From: Bombilactobacillus folatiphilus | Lineage (GTDB): Bacteria; Bacillota; Bacilli; Lactobacillales; Lactobacillaceae | Direction: 5' to 3' | Assembly: GCF_023380265.1 (NCBI RefSeq) | Contig: NZ_CP093366.1 | Span: 124,001 to 188,000 of the forward strand | Length of the DNA stretch: 64,000 nucleotides | Shown here: piece after piece, positions 17,441 through 27,146 of the stretch | Layout: each line of letters opens with the position of its first letter | Numbering within the stretch: the first letter of the stretch is position 1 | Program-made: the position numbers and the translations under genes | Notes under the pieces: model-generated | Database searches by the model: none | The model's input: only the letters and a program-made list of their open reading frames with translations | What the model was told of the DNA's origin: nothing

Positions 17441-17989
17441 ATGCAAAAAGTTATCATTATTACTGGCGCGAGCGGTGTTGGCAAAACGACGGTGAGCACT
17501 TATTTAAAGCAGCAATATCAGATTCCGGCAGTTGTGACGCATACGACTAGACCCAAACGGAAGCATGAAGTTGATGGTGTAGATTATTATTTTGAAACGC
17601 CGTCAACTTTTCGTCAAAATGAGTATCTGGAATCAGTGACTTATAGTGGACATCTGTATGGTTCCTCCAAAGAGGGCTTGACCAAGGCTTGGGCCAAATC
17701 CGACGTGGTGAGTATTGTCTTAGATACTAAAGGCGCTGTTAGTTATGTTCAAGCTTATTCTCAACAAGCCATGGTGTGGTTTTTAACGGTGGATGAGCAC
17801 TTGTTGATGCAACGTTTAAAAATGCGCGGAGATACGCCAGATTTGTTGGCGCAGCGCTTGCATAGCAAAGAGTTTCGACGTGATTTGCTGGTGCCGCAAG
17901 TCTTGCAAACATGCGCTCACATCTTGCGAAATGATTCATGGCCGCAGTTAAAAACTGAAGTGGATTTGTTGATGAAATCAGTCAAGTAA
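17441..17989 (+). CDS. guanylate kinase-like P-loop kinase
   Basis: A 182-residue protein of the guanylate kinase family. It has the P-loop ITGASGVGKTTV (residues 6-17), the GMP-binding signature TTRPKRKHEVDGVDYYF, and YSGHLYGSSKEGL matching the canonical YGTS region. Unlike housekeeping Gmk it lacks the long lid sequence typical of about 205-residue enzymes and sits alone rather than next to rpoZ or coaBC. It is probably a paralogue with a modified role, possibly still a nucleotide kinase. Start chosen at the ATG with TTGGAG 8 nt upstream. Confidence 0.7.
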   Translation: MQKVIIITGASGVGKTTVSTYLKQQYQIPAVVTHTTRPKRKHEVDGVDYYFETPSTFRQNEYLESVTYSGHLYGSSKEGLTKAWAKSDVVSIVLDTKGAVSYVQAYSQQAMVWFLTVDEHLLMQRLKMRGDTPDLLAQRLHSKEFRRDLLVPQVLQTCAHILRNDSWPQLKTEVDLLMKSVK

Positions 17990-18150
17990 TCGTTTCACAT
18001 AAAATCACTTTTTGTAATTAGATATTTTTCTGTCTGTAACATGTTTGACATATAAAAAGGGTATTATTCGTATTGTTAAGTTAATTAAGAAAAATAATTG
18101 CAATTTAAAAATAAGTTTTACCGATTTTATGTTGGAGGTAGATTAATTCA

Positions 18151-18819
18151 ATGATTTCTAAAAAAAGTTTACTCAGTTTTGTTGCAGCAGGTGTCGTTAG
18201 TATTTCTGCAGTAGGTGTAGTTGGTCATCATCAAGATGCTCAGGCTGCTAATGTTGGCGAAAGTGTGACTGTAACTAAGGATTCTGTAGGCTTACGGCAT
18301 CAACCATATACGAATGGTTCTTTGACAGGTCAATATGTTGATAAAAATACCACTTGGAAAGTTACCGACGTGACTTCTGATGGCCAATGGTATAACGTAG
18401 GTGCTGATGATTGGATTGCATCTGATGATGTTGCTGATACAAATTCTTTAAGAGATACTAAGGTACAACAAGTTATTAATGAAGCACAAATGCAAGGTGG
18501 CAAGCCTTACGTTTGGGGTGCTAAGGGTCCTAATTCCTTTGACTGTTCTGGTTTGATGCAATACGTGTTCAAGCAAGCTTTGGGTCAAGATATTGGTGGT
18601 TATACAGTTGCTCAAGAAAGTGCTGGTCCTAAAGTTTCGATTGATAACTTACAACCTGGCGATTTGATGTTCTGGGGTTCACAAGGTAATTCTTATCATG
18701 TTGCTTTATATATTGGTAATGGTCAATATATTGATGCACCAAAACCGGGCGAAGGCGTTGGCGTTCACAGCATTTCTAGTTACTTCTATCCATCATTCGG
18801 TGTTCGGGCAATTAACTAA
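18151..18819 (+). CDS. secreted NlpC/P60 peptidoglycan endopeptidase
   Basis: A 222-residue secreted cell-wall hydrolase. A signal peptide (residues 1-33, ending AQA) precedes an SH3-like domain (about 35-95) and a C-terminal NlpC/P60 domain (about 103-222). The catalytic Cys132 lies in FDCSGLMQYVF and His183 in SYHVALYIG. Such enzymes cut gamma-D-Glu-diamino acid bonds in stem peptides and act in growth or cell separation. A TTGGAGG box precedes the ATG, and a strong terminator follows. Codon use is smooth, as in highly expressed genes. Confidence 0.9.
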   Translation: MISKKSLLSFVAAGVVSISAVGVVGHHQDAQAANVGESVTVTKDSVGLRHQPYTNGSLTGQYVDKNTTWKVTDVTSDGQWYNVGADDWIASDDVADTNSLRDTKVQQVINEAQMQGGKPYVWGAKGPNSFDCSGLMQYVFKQALGQDIGGYTVAQESAGPKVSIDNLQPGDLMFWGSQGNSYHVALYIGNGQYIDAPKPGEGVGVHSISSYFYPSFGVRAIN

Positions 18820-18846
18820 TAAATTATTGATAATGTAATAAACGAT

Positions 18847-18877
18847 AAAGTCAGCATTAGTTAATGCTGACTTTTTA
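18847..18877 (+). terminator. intrinsic terminator after NlpC/P60 gene
   Basis: A stem, AAAGTCAGCATTA with TAATGCTGACTTTTT, and a T-run. Confidence 0.85.
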
Positions 18878-18950
18878 ATTGATCTAATGCGTTATTTACG
18901 AAAATGATGGTATCTTGGAGCTGATTTTTGAGGGGAGGGAGTGTGTTATT

Positions 18951-19103
18951 TTGAATAAAGGTGTTTTTTTAATCATAATATTTTTAACGATGATGGTGGA
19001 TACACTAGTTTACTATTTTTTTAAACCAACATCGTTAGAAATGTTTATATTAGTTATATTTTTGTTCCTGATACAAATGTTTTTATTTTTTAAGGTTAAA
19101 TAA
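18951..19103 (+). CDS. small two-TM membrane peptide (candidate)
   Basis: A 50-residue, almost entirely hydrophobic peptide beginning NKGVFLIIIFLTMMVDTLVY, with two membrane segments and a short FFKPTSLEM turn. The TTG start at 18951 follows a strong GGGGAGGGAG box at 10 nt. I do not recognise it. It lies at the edge of a decayed region and could be a remnant, a small membrane protein or a toxin-like peptide. Confidence 0.45.
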   Translation: MNKGVFLIIIFLTMMVDTLVYYFFKPTSLEMFILVIFLFLIQMFLFFKVK

Positions 19104-19146
19104 AACATTTTGGTTAGGTAAATGCTAGATTTTAAGGAAATGGAAA

Positions 19147-19248
19147 TTGAAAAATTATTTTTCTAATGGAACTAATCTCTGGACGGGGGTTAATATTAGA
19201 GCTGTTTTCATACTAAGTGTAGCCGCATGTTTAACGTATAAGAAATAA
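19147..19248 (+). CDS. 33-residue short ORF (candidate)
   Basis: A TTG start behind AAGGAA, encoding a short peptide with a polar, Asn-rich front (NYFSNGTNLWTG) and a hydrophobic back (AVFILSVAACLTYKK). It could be a secreted peptide, a leader or debris of a lost gene. There is no homology I can name. Confidence 0.25.
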   Translation: MKNYFSNGTNLWTGVNIRAVFILSVAACLTYKK

Positions 19249-19274
19249 TGCTTTATATGAGAGGACGATGTGAT

Positions 19275-19748
19275 TTGGAAATTAGAGAAATAAAAGATGA
19301 AGACGTTTATTTTTTAAAAGATATGCTTTATGAAGCCATATAATATATACCTGATGGTGATCATAAATTACCTTATTCGGCTATATATAATGATGATTTA
19401 TATACATATATAAAAAAATTTGGTTCAAGGAACGATGATGTATGTTTGGTTTCTTTGAGTAAGGGGAATTTAGTTGGTGCTGCATGGATTAGAAAAATTC
19501 GGTCGTACGGTTATGTTGATGCTGATACACCGGAGTTAAGTATAGCTCTGAAAGCAGAGTTTAGAGGTCAGGGCTATGGAACGAATTTATTGAATTCTCT
19601 CATTGATTTATTAAAAGGTAAAAAATATAAAAAAATTTCGTTGAGCGTAGATAATAGAAATATTCCTGCTTATAAACTTTATCTAAAAAATAATTTTAAG
19701 ACTGTAAGGAAGTGTGATCATACTGAAATAATGGTTGTTAATTTGTGA
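19275..19748 (+). pseudogene. GNAT acetyltransferase with in-frame stop
   Basis: A GNAT-family N-acetyltransferase frame. The N-terminus (MEIREIKDEDVYFLKDMLYEAI from a TTG) is followed by a TAA at 19341-19343, after which the same frame runs to 19748. The acetyl-CoA motif is intact (FRGQGYGTNLLNSLI), as is the C-terminal NIPAYKLYLKNNF. The stop falls within a TA repeat (ATATAATATATA) that could have gained three bases. Without readthrough only a 22-residue fragment is made from the TTG; an internal GTG or ATG could give a shortened C-terminal half. It lies in an AT-rich decayed stretch. Confidence 0.7.
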
Positions 19749-19834
19749 TATTTAGGAAAAACGTATCTTATATTATTGCCCTTTGAGGACATGAGGACAA
19801 ATAAAAAGTCATCAGCAAGCCGGTGGCAATTTTG

Positions 19835-20714
19835 TCATATTAATTTATTATAATATCCGATATATTCTGTTAGTTTTAATATTCTTGCGTTGTGAAGAAT
19901 ACGAATGTGGTTTTCCTGATATAGATAGCAAATTAATCCATTTTCGGTGGGACTTACTGAGACAAAAAATGCTGCCTGTGGTTTTTGTCCGTTTTCGATA
20001 ATTTGTTCAAGTAATTTTAGGCGTGTATCCAGCCCTTCGATTTTTTGGACAAAATAATCAGGGCTGGTATAGATTGTTTCTACCAATTTTGTGTCTTCAT
20101 CTATTAATTCAAAGGCAATTTTTTTATTGTGTCTATGAACATTAATAAGTGTACCACCTAGTGCGATTGCAGATTCGTTAACGTCTTTGGGCTGGATTTT
20201 GCCCAGGTAAGAAATATTCCATTGGAGCGCTTCTCGTTTGCATTTCAATATGATTAATGTCTGTATTATTAGATTGTTTGACCGATGGTTTTTTTAAAGT
20301 TTTATGTTGCTTTTTTGTATTCAGATCCGTTTTTGGACTTTTTGTCTGTTTATTGGAACTTTGTTTATTTGACTGAGTTAATTGGTTATTCATTTTTTTA
20401 AACAAATAATTAGCTCTTTTGTTTATATCATTATCGTCAATCAAAGAATATTCCACTATGTTAAAGGAATCAATAGATTTTCTAATACTGGGTTCATGGT
20501 AGTATATACACTCCTTGTTATGGACACGGTCACGCCAAGTACTTAAATAAGCCTTACGTTTTTAGGTTCATCGATGAAATTCAAGCTTGCACCCGCAGTA
20601 CATACATTCAATGTGATTAAGTCTTTCATCGTTTGGATCTGCTTCTTTGATATCGCTTACTTGGGAAGTATTATATATCTTCCCATCAATTATGCATTCA
20701 TTAATTAACGCCAT
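19835..20714 (-). pseudogene. broken Cys/His zinc-site protein, unrecognised family
   Basis: A degenerate gene of about 290 codons. Reading from an ATG at 20714 with a GGGAGG box, the product starts MALINECIIDGKIYNTSQ and has CMYCGCKLEFHR, then, after two in-frame stops (TGA 20568-20570, TAA 20562-20564), continues in the same frame as KAYLSTWRDRVHNKECIYYHEP. The CxxC plus HxxxC spacing resembles the zinc site at the front of CoiA-like proteins. A Lys/Gln/Asn/Ser-rich linker follows, then a frameshift in 20178-20248 leads into a C-terminal domain ending at 19835. The two stops are explained by one inserted and one deleted base close together. It is probably inactive. Confidence 0.6.
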
Positions 20715-20736
20715 TTTACAAAGATCCTCCCATTAT

Positions 20737-20849
20737 AAGAAGGAAACAAATAAGCTCTAAGTTATTTACTTAAAGTAGATACAATGGTATTATAAATACT
20801 GATATAAATTTTTATAATGTCATATTAGAGCTTACTTTTGTTTCTCTTC
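20737..20849. repeat. imperfect long inverted repeat
   Basis: The strand complementary to 20737-20760 (TTAGAGCTTATTTG followed by TTTCCTTCTT) recurs almost unchanged on the plus strand at 20826-20849 (TTAGAGCTTACTTTTG then TTTCTCTTC). The 65-nt spacer is very AT-rich. The repeat lies upstream of the broken gene and may be a promoter or structured leader, or a trace of a mobile element. Confidence 0.45.
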
Positions 20850-20864
20850 TGATTTTTATTTGAT

Positions 20865-20912
20865 AAATGATTAACGAATGATTCTGCCAAATTATTCGTT
20901 AATCATTTTTTG
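20865..20912 (+). terminator. strong terminator-like hairpin without an obvious gene
   Basis: A 15-bp stem, AAATGATTAACGAAT with ATTCGTTAATCATTT, followed by a T-run on the plus strand. No plus-strand gene ends here, so it may end a small untranslated RNA starting in the inverted-repeat region, or mark a lost gene. Confidence 0.6.
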
Positions 20913-21228
20913 TATCGAAATTGTTTAATCATATTATCATCCCCTTTAACTAAAGGATATTACAATTTAATAATTTGTCAAACTAAAACTAAAGTATATA
21001 TTGTTTGTTATTACTAAAATAATAATTGCTTGTTTTTTATTTCTTTTAGTCTACAATGAACATATGCTTTTTTAATATGTAATTTTGATTAATATTATGG
21101 ACTTTGAGTCATGTATTGTTGTTTGTTATTAGTTTCCGTACCCTTAAAGATTTAGCAATTGCAAATCTTTATGGCTTCTTTGCTTAAGACGTTAAGCATC
21201 GAACTTACTTAATGAGATAGAAAAATAA
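20913..21228. other. AT-rich non-coding stretch
   Basis: About 300 nt without a supported gene. It contains a palindrome around AAGATTTAGCAATTGC (21146-21170) and a 7-bp inverted repeat TGCTTAA...TTAAGCA (21181-21198). I see nothing more. Confidence 0.5.
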
Positions 21229-21272
21229 AAAAGTACGTTGAATTCAATTTTGAATTTCAACGTACTTTTTTG
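21229..21272 (-). terminator. opp operon terminator
   Basis: A long stem around AAGTACGTTGAA and TTCAACGTACTT, with a T-run on the minus strand, just after the oppF stop. Confidence 0.85.
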
Positions 21273-21282
21273 ATTTAATAAT

Positions 21283-22212
21283 TTAATCTTGATACTGTGT
21301 AATCTCTTCTTCACTACAAAAGACGAAGTGGTCATGCTGAACTTCCCGTAGTTGGCGCTCGTTATTGTTGCTAGCTTCGATAGAAGCATCGTAATCAATC
21401 CGAGTTCTTTGACGTTCTAATTCAGGATCGGGCGTCGGGACCGCCGACAACAAACTTTTAGTATAAGGATGCAGTGGGTGATTATAAACTTCATCAGCAT
21501 CACCTAATTCCATGAGGCGACCTTGGTGCATCACCGCAATACGATCGCTAATATATTTAACCATCGACAAATCATGTGCAATGAATAAATAAGTTAGATT
21601 ATTTTTCTTTTGAATATCTTTCATCAAGTTGACGACCTGTGCTTGAATTGATACGTCCAAAGCTGAGATTGGTTCGTCGGCAATGATGAATTGTGGATCT
21701 ACCGCCAACGCACGGGCAATACCAATCCGTTGCCGTTGTCCACCAGAAAATTCATGTGGGTAACGAGTCGCGTGATCAGGATTTAAGCCGACAATCTTCA
21801 GTAAATCGTTCACCCGTTGGTCACGGTCTTGATCGTTTTTTGCCAGACCATGCACATCTAAACCTTCAGCAATAATATCTTTAACTTTCATCCGGGGATC
21901 CAAAGAAGCATATGGATCTTGGAAAATCATCTGCATTTCACGTCGAAACTTCAGCATCTCAGGGCTATGATTTTTGATTGTGCTGATATCCTTACCATCA
22001 AAAATAATTTTACCGGACGTTGGATTATACAGACGAATGATGCTACGACCCGTGGTACTCTTACCAGAACCAGATTCGCCAACGAGGCCGAAAGTTTCAC
22101 CTTCATAAATGTCAAAACTAATATCGTCGACAGCCCGAACTTCATTTGGTTTACCGGGACTAAAATATTGTTTCAAATGTTGCACTTGAATAATTTTTTT
22201 TCTTTCACTCAT
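21283..22212 (-). CDS. oppF: oligopeptide ABC transporter ATPase OppF
   Basis: A 309-residue ATP-binding subunit. Walker A is [17 protein letters not shown], the ABC signature is [15 protein letters not shown], and Walker B is [14 protein letters not shown]-terminal oligopeptide-transporter extension includes [19 protein letters not shown]. It pairs with OppD to drive peptide import through OppB/OppC. It lies 2 nt after oppD and ends the operon before a strong terminator. Confidence 0.93.
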   Translation of the reverse strand: MSERKKIIQVQHLKQYFSPGKPNEVRAVDDISFDIYEGETFGLVGESGSGKSTTGRSIIRLYNPTSGKIIFDGKDISTIKNHSPEMLKFRREMQMIFQDPYASLDPRMKVKDIIAEGLDVHGLAKNDQDRDQRVNDLLKIVGLNPDHATRYPHEFSGGQRQRIGIARALAVDPQFIIADEPISALDVSIQAQVVNLMKDIQKKNNLTYLFIAHDLSMVKYISDRIAVMHQGRLMELGDADEVYNHPLHPYTKSLLSAVPTPDPELERQRTRIDYDASIEASNNNERQLREVQHDHFVFCSEEEITQYQD

Positions 22213-22214
22213 GA

Positions 22215-23291
22215 TTAAAGTGCTCCTCCTTGATTCGGGTTAATCACTTTGCCATCTTGAATTAAACGTTCATATTCTTGAGCACGTTTTTGAATGGCTA
22301 ATGGTGGTTCCACTTTGGGAGCATCAGGATGCAATAACCAAGTTGCCGCATAGTGGGTATCACTCACTTTGAAGAAGGGCGGCTGTGCCTCCAAGTCAAT
22401 TTTCATAGCGTAAGGATTGCGAGGAGCGAAAGCATCACCCTTTGGAGGATCTAACAAATCCGGCGGAGTACCAGGGATTGAGGACAGTTTGGACCCCTTA
22501 GTATCTAAGGTCGGCATAGAACTCAGTAAGCCCCAAGTATAAGGGTGTTTTGGTTGGTAAAAAATTTCATCGACGGTGCCATATTCAATGATTTTACCTG
22601 CATACATAACGGCCACCCGGTCAGCAATTCCAGCCACTACACCCAAATCATGCGTGATAAAGATAATCGAAGTTTCCAGTTTTTCCTGCAATTCACGCAT
22701 CAAATCAATAATTTGTGCTTGCACAGTCACATCCAGCGCTGTGGTTGGTTCGTCAGCAATCAAGATTTCAGGATAATTGACAATGGCAATTGCAATCACA
22801 ATCCGTTGCCGCTGTCCACCAGAGAATTGGTGCGGATAATCTTTCATCCGGGCTTTAGCATTCGGAATGCCGACCAATTCAAGTACTTCTTGGGCCCGTT
22901 TCATGGCTTTTTCTTTAGAAATTTTACTGTGAATGCGTAAAGGTTCAGCAACTTGCTTGCCGATTGGCATTGTAGGATCTAAAGAGGTCATTGGATCTTG
23001 GAAAATCATAGAAAGATCATTACCGCGATGGTGATCCATTTCTTTTTCAGATTCCTTAAGCAAGTCTTTGCCTTTATATAAAATTTCACCGTTTGCCACA
23101 ATGGCATTAGATGCTAACAAGCCCATGATACTGCGAGTTGTGACGGATTTACCAGATCCAGATTCCCCAACAATTGCTAAAGTTTCACCTTTTCGCAAAT
23201 TAAAGCTGACGTCACGAATTGCTTGGACGGTACCGGCAAAGGTTTTAAAATTGATTTCTAAATTTTTTACTTCAAGAATATTATTCGCCAT
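22215..23291 (-). CDS. oppD: oligopeptide ABC transporter ATPase OppD
   Basis: A 358-residue ATP-binding subunit with Walker [18 protein letters not shown], signature [15 protein letters not shown], Walker [13 protein letters not shown], and the C-terminal oligopeptide/dipeptide extension ([27 protein letters not shown]). It forms the heterodimeric motor with OppF. It is located between oppC and oppF in one transcription unit. Confidence 0.93.
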   Translation of the reverse strand: MANNILEVKNLEINFKTFAGTVQAIRDVSFNLRKGETLAIVGESGSGKSVTTRSIMGLLASNAIVANGEILYKGKDLLKESEKEMDHHRGNDLSMIFQDPMTSLDPTMPIGKQVAEPLRIHSKISKEKAMKRAQEVLELVGIPNAKARMKDYPHQFSGGQRQRIVIAIAIVNYPEILIADEPTTALDVTVQAQIIDLMRELQEKLETSIIFITHDLGVVAGIADRVAVMYAGKIIEYGTVDEIFYQPKHPYTWGLLSSMPTLDTKGSKLSSIPGTPPDLLDPPKGDAFAPRNPYAMKIDLEAQPPFFKVSDTHYAATWLLHPDAPKVEPPLAIQKRAQEYERLIQDGKVINPNQGGAL

Positions 23292-23302
23292 TTTAGAACC
23301 TC

Positions 23303-24322
23303 CTATTCTGATTTTGGATCGAATGCATCACGCAGACCATCAGCAAATAAGTTAAAGGCAATCATTAAGATACAAAGCACTAATGCTGGGTACCACATCT
23401 GATATGGCAAGAAACGGAAAGCTTTTTGACCGTCAGACAATAACGTACCTAAAGAAGCATTTGGTGCAGGAATCCCGATCCCAATGAAACTCAAGAAAGC
23501 TTCAAAGAAAATGGCGTTTGGAATAGAAAACATGGTTTGAATAATGATGGTTGAAGACAAATTGGGAATCAAATGCTTCATCGAAATTTTAAACGGTGAT
23601 TCACCCACAGTTAACGATGCTAGAATATATTCTTCTTCTTTTAATTGTAAGGTTTGCGCTCGAATTAGCCTGGCCATGGTGACCCAACTACTAAAGGCAA
23701 TCGCAATAATGATTGAAGATAGCCCCGGTTTTAAGACCAGCAGTAATAAGATAACGACAATTAAGTTCGGCACTGAGGAGATGACTTCAATAATCCGCTG
23801 CATGACCAGATCCACAGTGCCACCTTTCCAACCAGAAATAATCCCGTATGGTAAACCGATTAAGAGATCAACCAAAGTGGCAACAAAGGCAATAATTAAT
23901 GATAAACGAGTACCATATAAAATCCGCGAGAACAAATCGCGACCAAGATAATCCGTTCCTAAAATATAGGTACGGTTTTTAGGAACATTATTAGTGGTGT
24001 AGGAATTAACTTTAATCCCAGCAGCATTCTTGGTGAGACCACGAAAACCAGGAATATTGGTATTCGCAATTCGTGGTGGTAAGTTCGCATAGTTAGGATT
24101 TTGAGCATTGGGATCACGTGGTGACAAGATCGGTGCGCAAAAAGCAACGAGTGCAATAAAAACTAATACGAAGAATGAAACCACCGCGATTTTATCCTTT
24201 TTTAAACGGCGAACGGCATCTTGGAAAAAGGTTAGTGAAGGGGCATTAATTTTTTCTTGGTTTTGTGATTGATCACCACTAATTTTTTCAAAGCTTTCAG
24301 TAGTGATTTTGATATCAGCCAT
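23303..24322 (-). CDS. oppC: oligopeptide ABC transporter permease OppC
   Basis: A 339-residue permease with six membrane segments and a long N-terminal cytoplasmic tail, typical of OppC. A loop between segments 1 and 2 is followed by ILGTDYLGRDLFSRILYGTR, the OppC signature, and the EAA motif is near FISMKHLIPNLS. The start ATG directly follows the oppB stop, so the two are tightly coupled. Confidence 0.92.
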   Translation of the reverse strand: MADIKITTESFEKISGDQSQNQEKINAPSLTFFQDAVRRLKKDKIAVVSFFVLVFIALVAFCAPILSPRDPNAQNPNYANLPPRIANTNIPGFRGLTKNAAGIKVNSYTTNNVPKNRTYILGTDYLGRDLFSRILYGTRLSLIIAFVATLVDLLIGLPYGIISGWKGGTVDLVMQRIIEVISSVPNLIVVILLLLVLKPGLSSIIIAIAFSSWVTMARLIRAQTLQLKEEEYILASLTVGESPFKISMKHLIPNLSSTIIIQTMFSIPNAIFFEAFLSFIGIGIPAPNASLGTLLSDGQKAFRFLPYQMWYPALVLCILMIAFNLFADGLRDAFDPKSE

Positions 24323-25258
24323 CTAGTTGCCCTCCTTGTTGTTCGTTAAGCGAATCCGTGGATCAATAATACTATATAAAATATCGGTAATTAATAACAT
24401 GACCATGAACATTAACGAGTAGAAAATGGTCAAGCCCATGATGGTTGGATAATCGTTCGTCATAATGGATTTCACAAATTGTTCACCGATCCCTGGAATG
24501 GAGAAAATGTTTTCCACAACAAGTGAACCGGTTAAAATATTAGCAGTCAAAGGTCCCAAAATTGTGATGACAGGAATTAACGAATTTCGCAAAGTATGCT
24601 TCACAACTGTTTGCCAGCGGGTATTCCCCTTGGCTTTAGATAATTCAATATAATCACTATTTAAAACGTCGACCATTTCGGTCCTCATGAAACGGGCTGT
24701 TTGCGCTAACGGACTTACAGCCAAGGCTAAGGATGGTAAAATGCTGGATTGCCAACCGTTCCAGAGCGCAATTGGTAATATATGCCACTTGAAAGCGATG
24801 AAGAATTGTAATAAAACGCCTAGGACAAAACTAGGGACGGAAATGCCTACAATGGAGACAAAAGTAGCAAGACTATCAATCCAGTTATTTTTGTTAATCG
24901 CGGCAACGGCTCCCAGTAAAATTCCTAACAACGAACCAATAATCATTGCTTGTGCACCAATCAGCATGGACGGTTTTAAGCGGGTCATGATTAGTGATAG
25001 AACTGGTTGATTATTGAATTGGAAAGAAGTTCCAAAATCACCGTGCAATAAATTGCCTAAATAAATTAAATATTGTTGCCAAATCGGTTTGTTTAAGCCA
25101 TATTGTTCATTCATGATTTTTAATTGAGCGGCGGATAACTTGTCTTGATTGGAAAAAGGCGTTCCAGGCATCAATTTCATCATAAAGAATGTGACACTGG
25201 CAACGATAAATAATGTCAGAATCATATAACCAATACGCTTGAGTATATATTTGGTCAT
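24323..25258 (-). CDS. oppB: oligopeptide ABC transporter permease OppB
   Basis: A 311-residue permease beginning MTKYILKRIGYMILTLFIVASVTF, the standard OppB/DppB start, with six membrane segments and the EAA loop ELSKAKGNTRWQTVVKHTLRNSL. It forms the membrane channel with OppC. A hairpin separates it from the upstream oppA gene, consistent with lower expression than the binding protein. Confidence 0.92.
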   Translation of the reverse strand: MTKYILKRIGYMILTLFIVASVTFFMMKLMPGTPFSNQDKLSAAQLKIMNEQYGLNKPIWQQYLIYLGNLLHGDFGTSFQFNNQPVLSLIMTRLKPSMLIGAQAMIIGSLLGILLGAVAAINKNNWIDSLATFVSIVGISVPSFVLGVLLQFFIAFKWHILPIALWNGWQSSILPSLALAVSPLAQTARFMRTEMVDVLNSDYIELSKAKGNTRWQTVVKHTLRNSLIPVITILGPLTANILTGSLVVENIFSIPGIGEQFVKSIMTNDYPTIMGLTIFYSLMFMVMLLITDILYSIIDPRIRLTNNKEGN

Positions 25259-25285
25259 AAAACCAGCTCCTTTACATAAAATGAA

Positions 25286-25318
25286 AAACGGAGTCCCAGA
25301 CTTAACTGCAACTCCGCT
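25286..25318 (-). terminator. intercistronic hairpin oppA-oppB
   Basis: On the minus strand CGGAGT pairs with ACTCCG around a 16-nt loop and is followed by TTTTTC. It is probably a leaky terminator that keeps oppA transcripts in excess over oppBCDF. Confidence 0.55.
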
Positions 25319-25338
25319 TTCAACGATGATCGACGTGC

Positions 25339-26979
25339 TTATTTATGAATACGAAGTGAAACCATGTTATAGGTTCCGGATGGACCATAGTCGAGATTCT
25401 TAACCTTATTATTGGTTAAGTGGGCTTCACCGACTTGATACAGAGGAATGACGCCTTGTTGCTTATTCAAAATATCTTGCGCTTGTGTCATATCTTTCCA
25501 ACGAATAGTCGGATCGTTAGCGTCAGTACTCAAACTCTTATTAACCAGATTGTCATAATCGCTATTATTCCAGTGACCATTGTTGTTACTTGCACCATTG
25601 GTGAAGAGGGTTAAGAAGTTAGATGGATCAGGAAAATCTGCATTCCAAGCGGTAACTACAAGATCGAAGTCTCCAGATATCGATCGACTTAAACGGCTCT
25701 TGAATGGAACATTGTTCAATGTAACTTTGATGCCAGGAAGCTTTTCTAATTGACTTTGTAAGAATTCGCTTTGTTTCTTAGCAGCGTCAGTATCGTCACT
25801 TAAAAGGGTTAAATTGAATTTCTTACCCGTTTGTCCTGTTTCAGTTAAACCTGTTTTCCAAAGTTTTTGGGCTTCTTTGGTGTTATATTCAGCTGTTTTG
25901 GCACTTTGTTTGGTATCACTGACGAAATCTTTGGATTTGTTGTTTGGATCGTAGGACATATTTGATGGTGTTGTGGATAAACTAGCTGAGCTACCATCAC
26001 CTAAAATTTTATTTGCTAATTGTGTCCGATCAATAGATTTGGCTAAAGCTTGCCGAATTTTTTGATTCTTGAAGATAGGATCTTTTTCTTGATTCATTTC
26101 TAAATAGAAAGTTGAATTCATCTTCTTGACATTGAAGCCTTTAGAACCCTTCATTTGTTTGGCAGTGTCACCAGTCAAGATTACATCATCTAACTTGTTG
26201 GATTGATACAGATTCAAAGCTGTGGAAGCATCTTTGACGACTTGATATTGCAACTTCTTAACTTTGACATCTTTAGCATTCCAATAATCTTTGTTCTTAA
26301 CTTCGTTCCAAGTATTATCAGGACCGTTCCATTTTTGAAGTTTATAAGGTCCATTGAAAACTAACGTCTTTGAATTTGTTCCATATTTCTTACCCCATTT
26401 TTCTACCACTTTTTGATCTTGTGGAAAGAATGTTGAGGAAGTCATTAATTGATTAAAGTAAGGAATGGGCTTATCTAAAGTGACTTGTAAAGTATGCTTG
26501 TCTAAAGCTTTGACACCTAAAGAATCAACGGGCTTTTTATTGTCAGTAATTTCTTTGGCATTCGCAATTCCTTCGTAAATATAAGCATATTGGGACTTAG
26601 TTTTTGGATTAACGGTCCGTTGCCAAGCATAAACAAAATCATTGGCAGTAACAGGATCACCATTGGACCATTTAGCATTTTTACGTAATGGGAAAGTGTA
26701 AGTTAAACCGTTATTGGTTGGTTTAACAACTTTGGTCGCAATGGCCGGCTTGACAGTTTTGCCTTGATAACGATACAAACCATCCATTGTATCGCTCAGA
26801 GCTTGAGTACCAATAATATCCGTGTTGAGGGATGAATCCATGGTAGCAATAACATCTTTTCGCATAATCCGGACGGTATTTTTAGGACCTTGTGCTGACT
26901 TGGATGAACTGCAACCAGCCAGCACGCCTAGACTCACTAATGCACTCGCACTAGCAACTAACATGCGTTTAAACTTCAT
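25339..26979 (-). CDS. oppA: oligopeptide-binding lipoprotein OppA (copy 1)
   Basis: A 546-residue extracellular solute-binding protein (family 5). A lipoprotein signal peptide ends in the lipobox LAGC (Cys23), so it is anchored to the outer face of the membrane. Peptide-binding landmarks include the AKWSNGDPVTANDFVYAWQR segment and the WNADFPDPSNFLTLF region. An AAGGAG box lies before the ATG. Hairpins separate it from both the second oppA upstream and oppB downstream. Confidence 0.93.
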   Translation of the reverse strand: MKFKRMLVASASALVSLGVLAGCSSSKSAQGPKNTVRIMRKDVIATMDSSLNTDIIGTQALSDTMDGLYRYQGKTVKPAIATKVVKPTNNGLTYTFPLRKNAKWSNGDPVTANDFVYAWQRTVNPKTKSQYAYIYEGIANAKEITDNKKPVDSLGVKALDKHTLQVTLDKPIPYFNQLMTSSTFFPQDQKVVEKWGKKYGTNSKTLVFNGPYKLQKWNGPDNTWNEVKNKDYWNAKDVKVKKLQYQVVKDASTALNLYQSNKLDDVILTGDTAKQMKGSKGFNVKKMNSTFYLEMNQEKDPIFKNQKIRQALAKSIDRTQLANKILGDGSSASLSTTPSNMSYDPNNKSKDFVSDTKQSAKTAEYNTKEAQKLWKTGLTETGQTGKKFNLTLLSDDTDAAKKQSEFLQSQLEKLPGIKVTLNNVPFKSRLSRSISGDFDLVVTAWNADFPDPSNFLTLFTNGASNNNGHWNNSDYDNLVNKSLSTDANDPTIRWKDMTQAQDILNKQQGVIPLYQVGEAHLTNNKVKNLDYGPSGTYNMVSLRIHK

Positions 26980-27112
26980 TTGAACTTCTCCTTAGTTTCC
27001 AGTGTTGAGTTAATTTTACAATGTTTAATATTAAAAGTAAACTGATAAATTAAAAAATGCTCATGAGGTAATTGACAAGCCGATCAAATGGATTAAAATC
27101 AGCGTGCTCAAA

Positions 27113-27146
27113 GAAAAAGAATATCTAAAATCGACATTCTTTTTCC
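27113..27146 (-). terminator. intercistronic hairpin oppA2-oppA
   Basis: A stem AAAAAGAAT with ATTCTTTTT around a 13-nt loop, just after the oppA2 stop. It has T residues on both strands and is a likely terminator for oppA2. Confidence 0.6.

Noticed and set aside
21146..21198. Palindromes taken as an attachment site or CRISPR remnant
   Set aside because: Two unrelated short palindromes without repeats, spacers or an integrase nearby.
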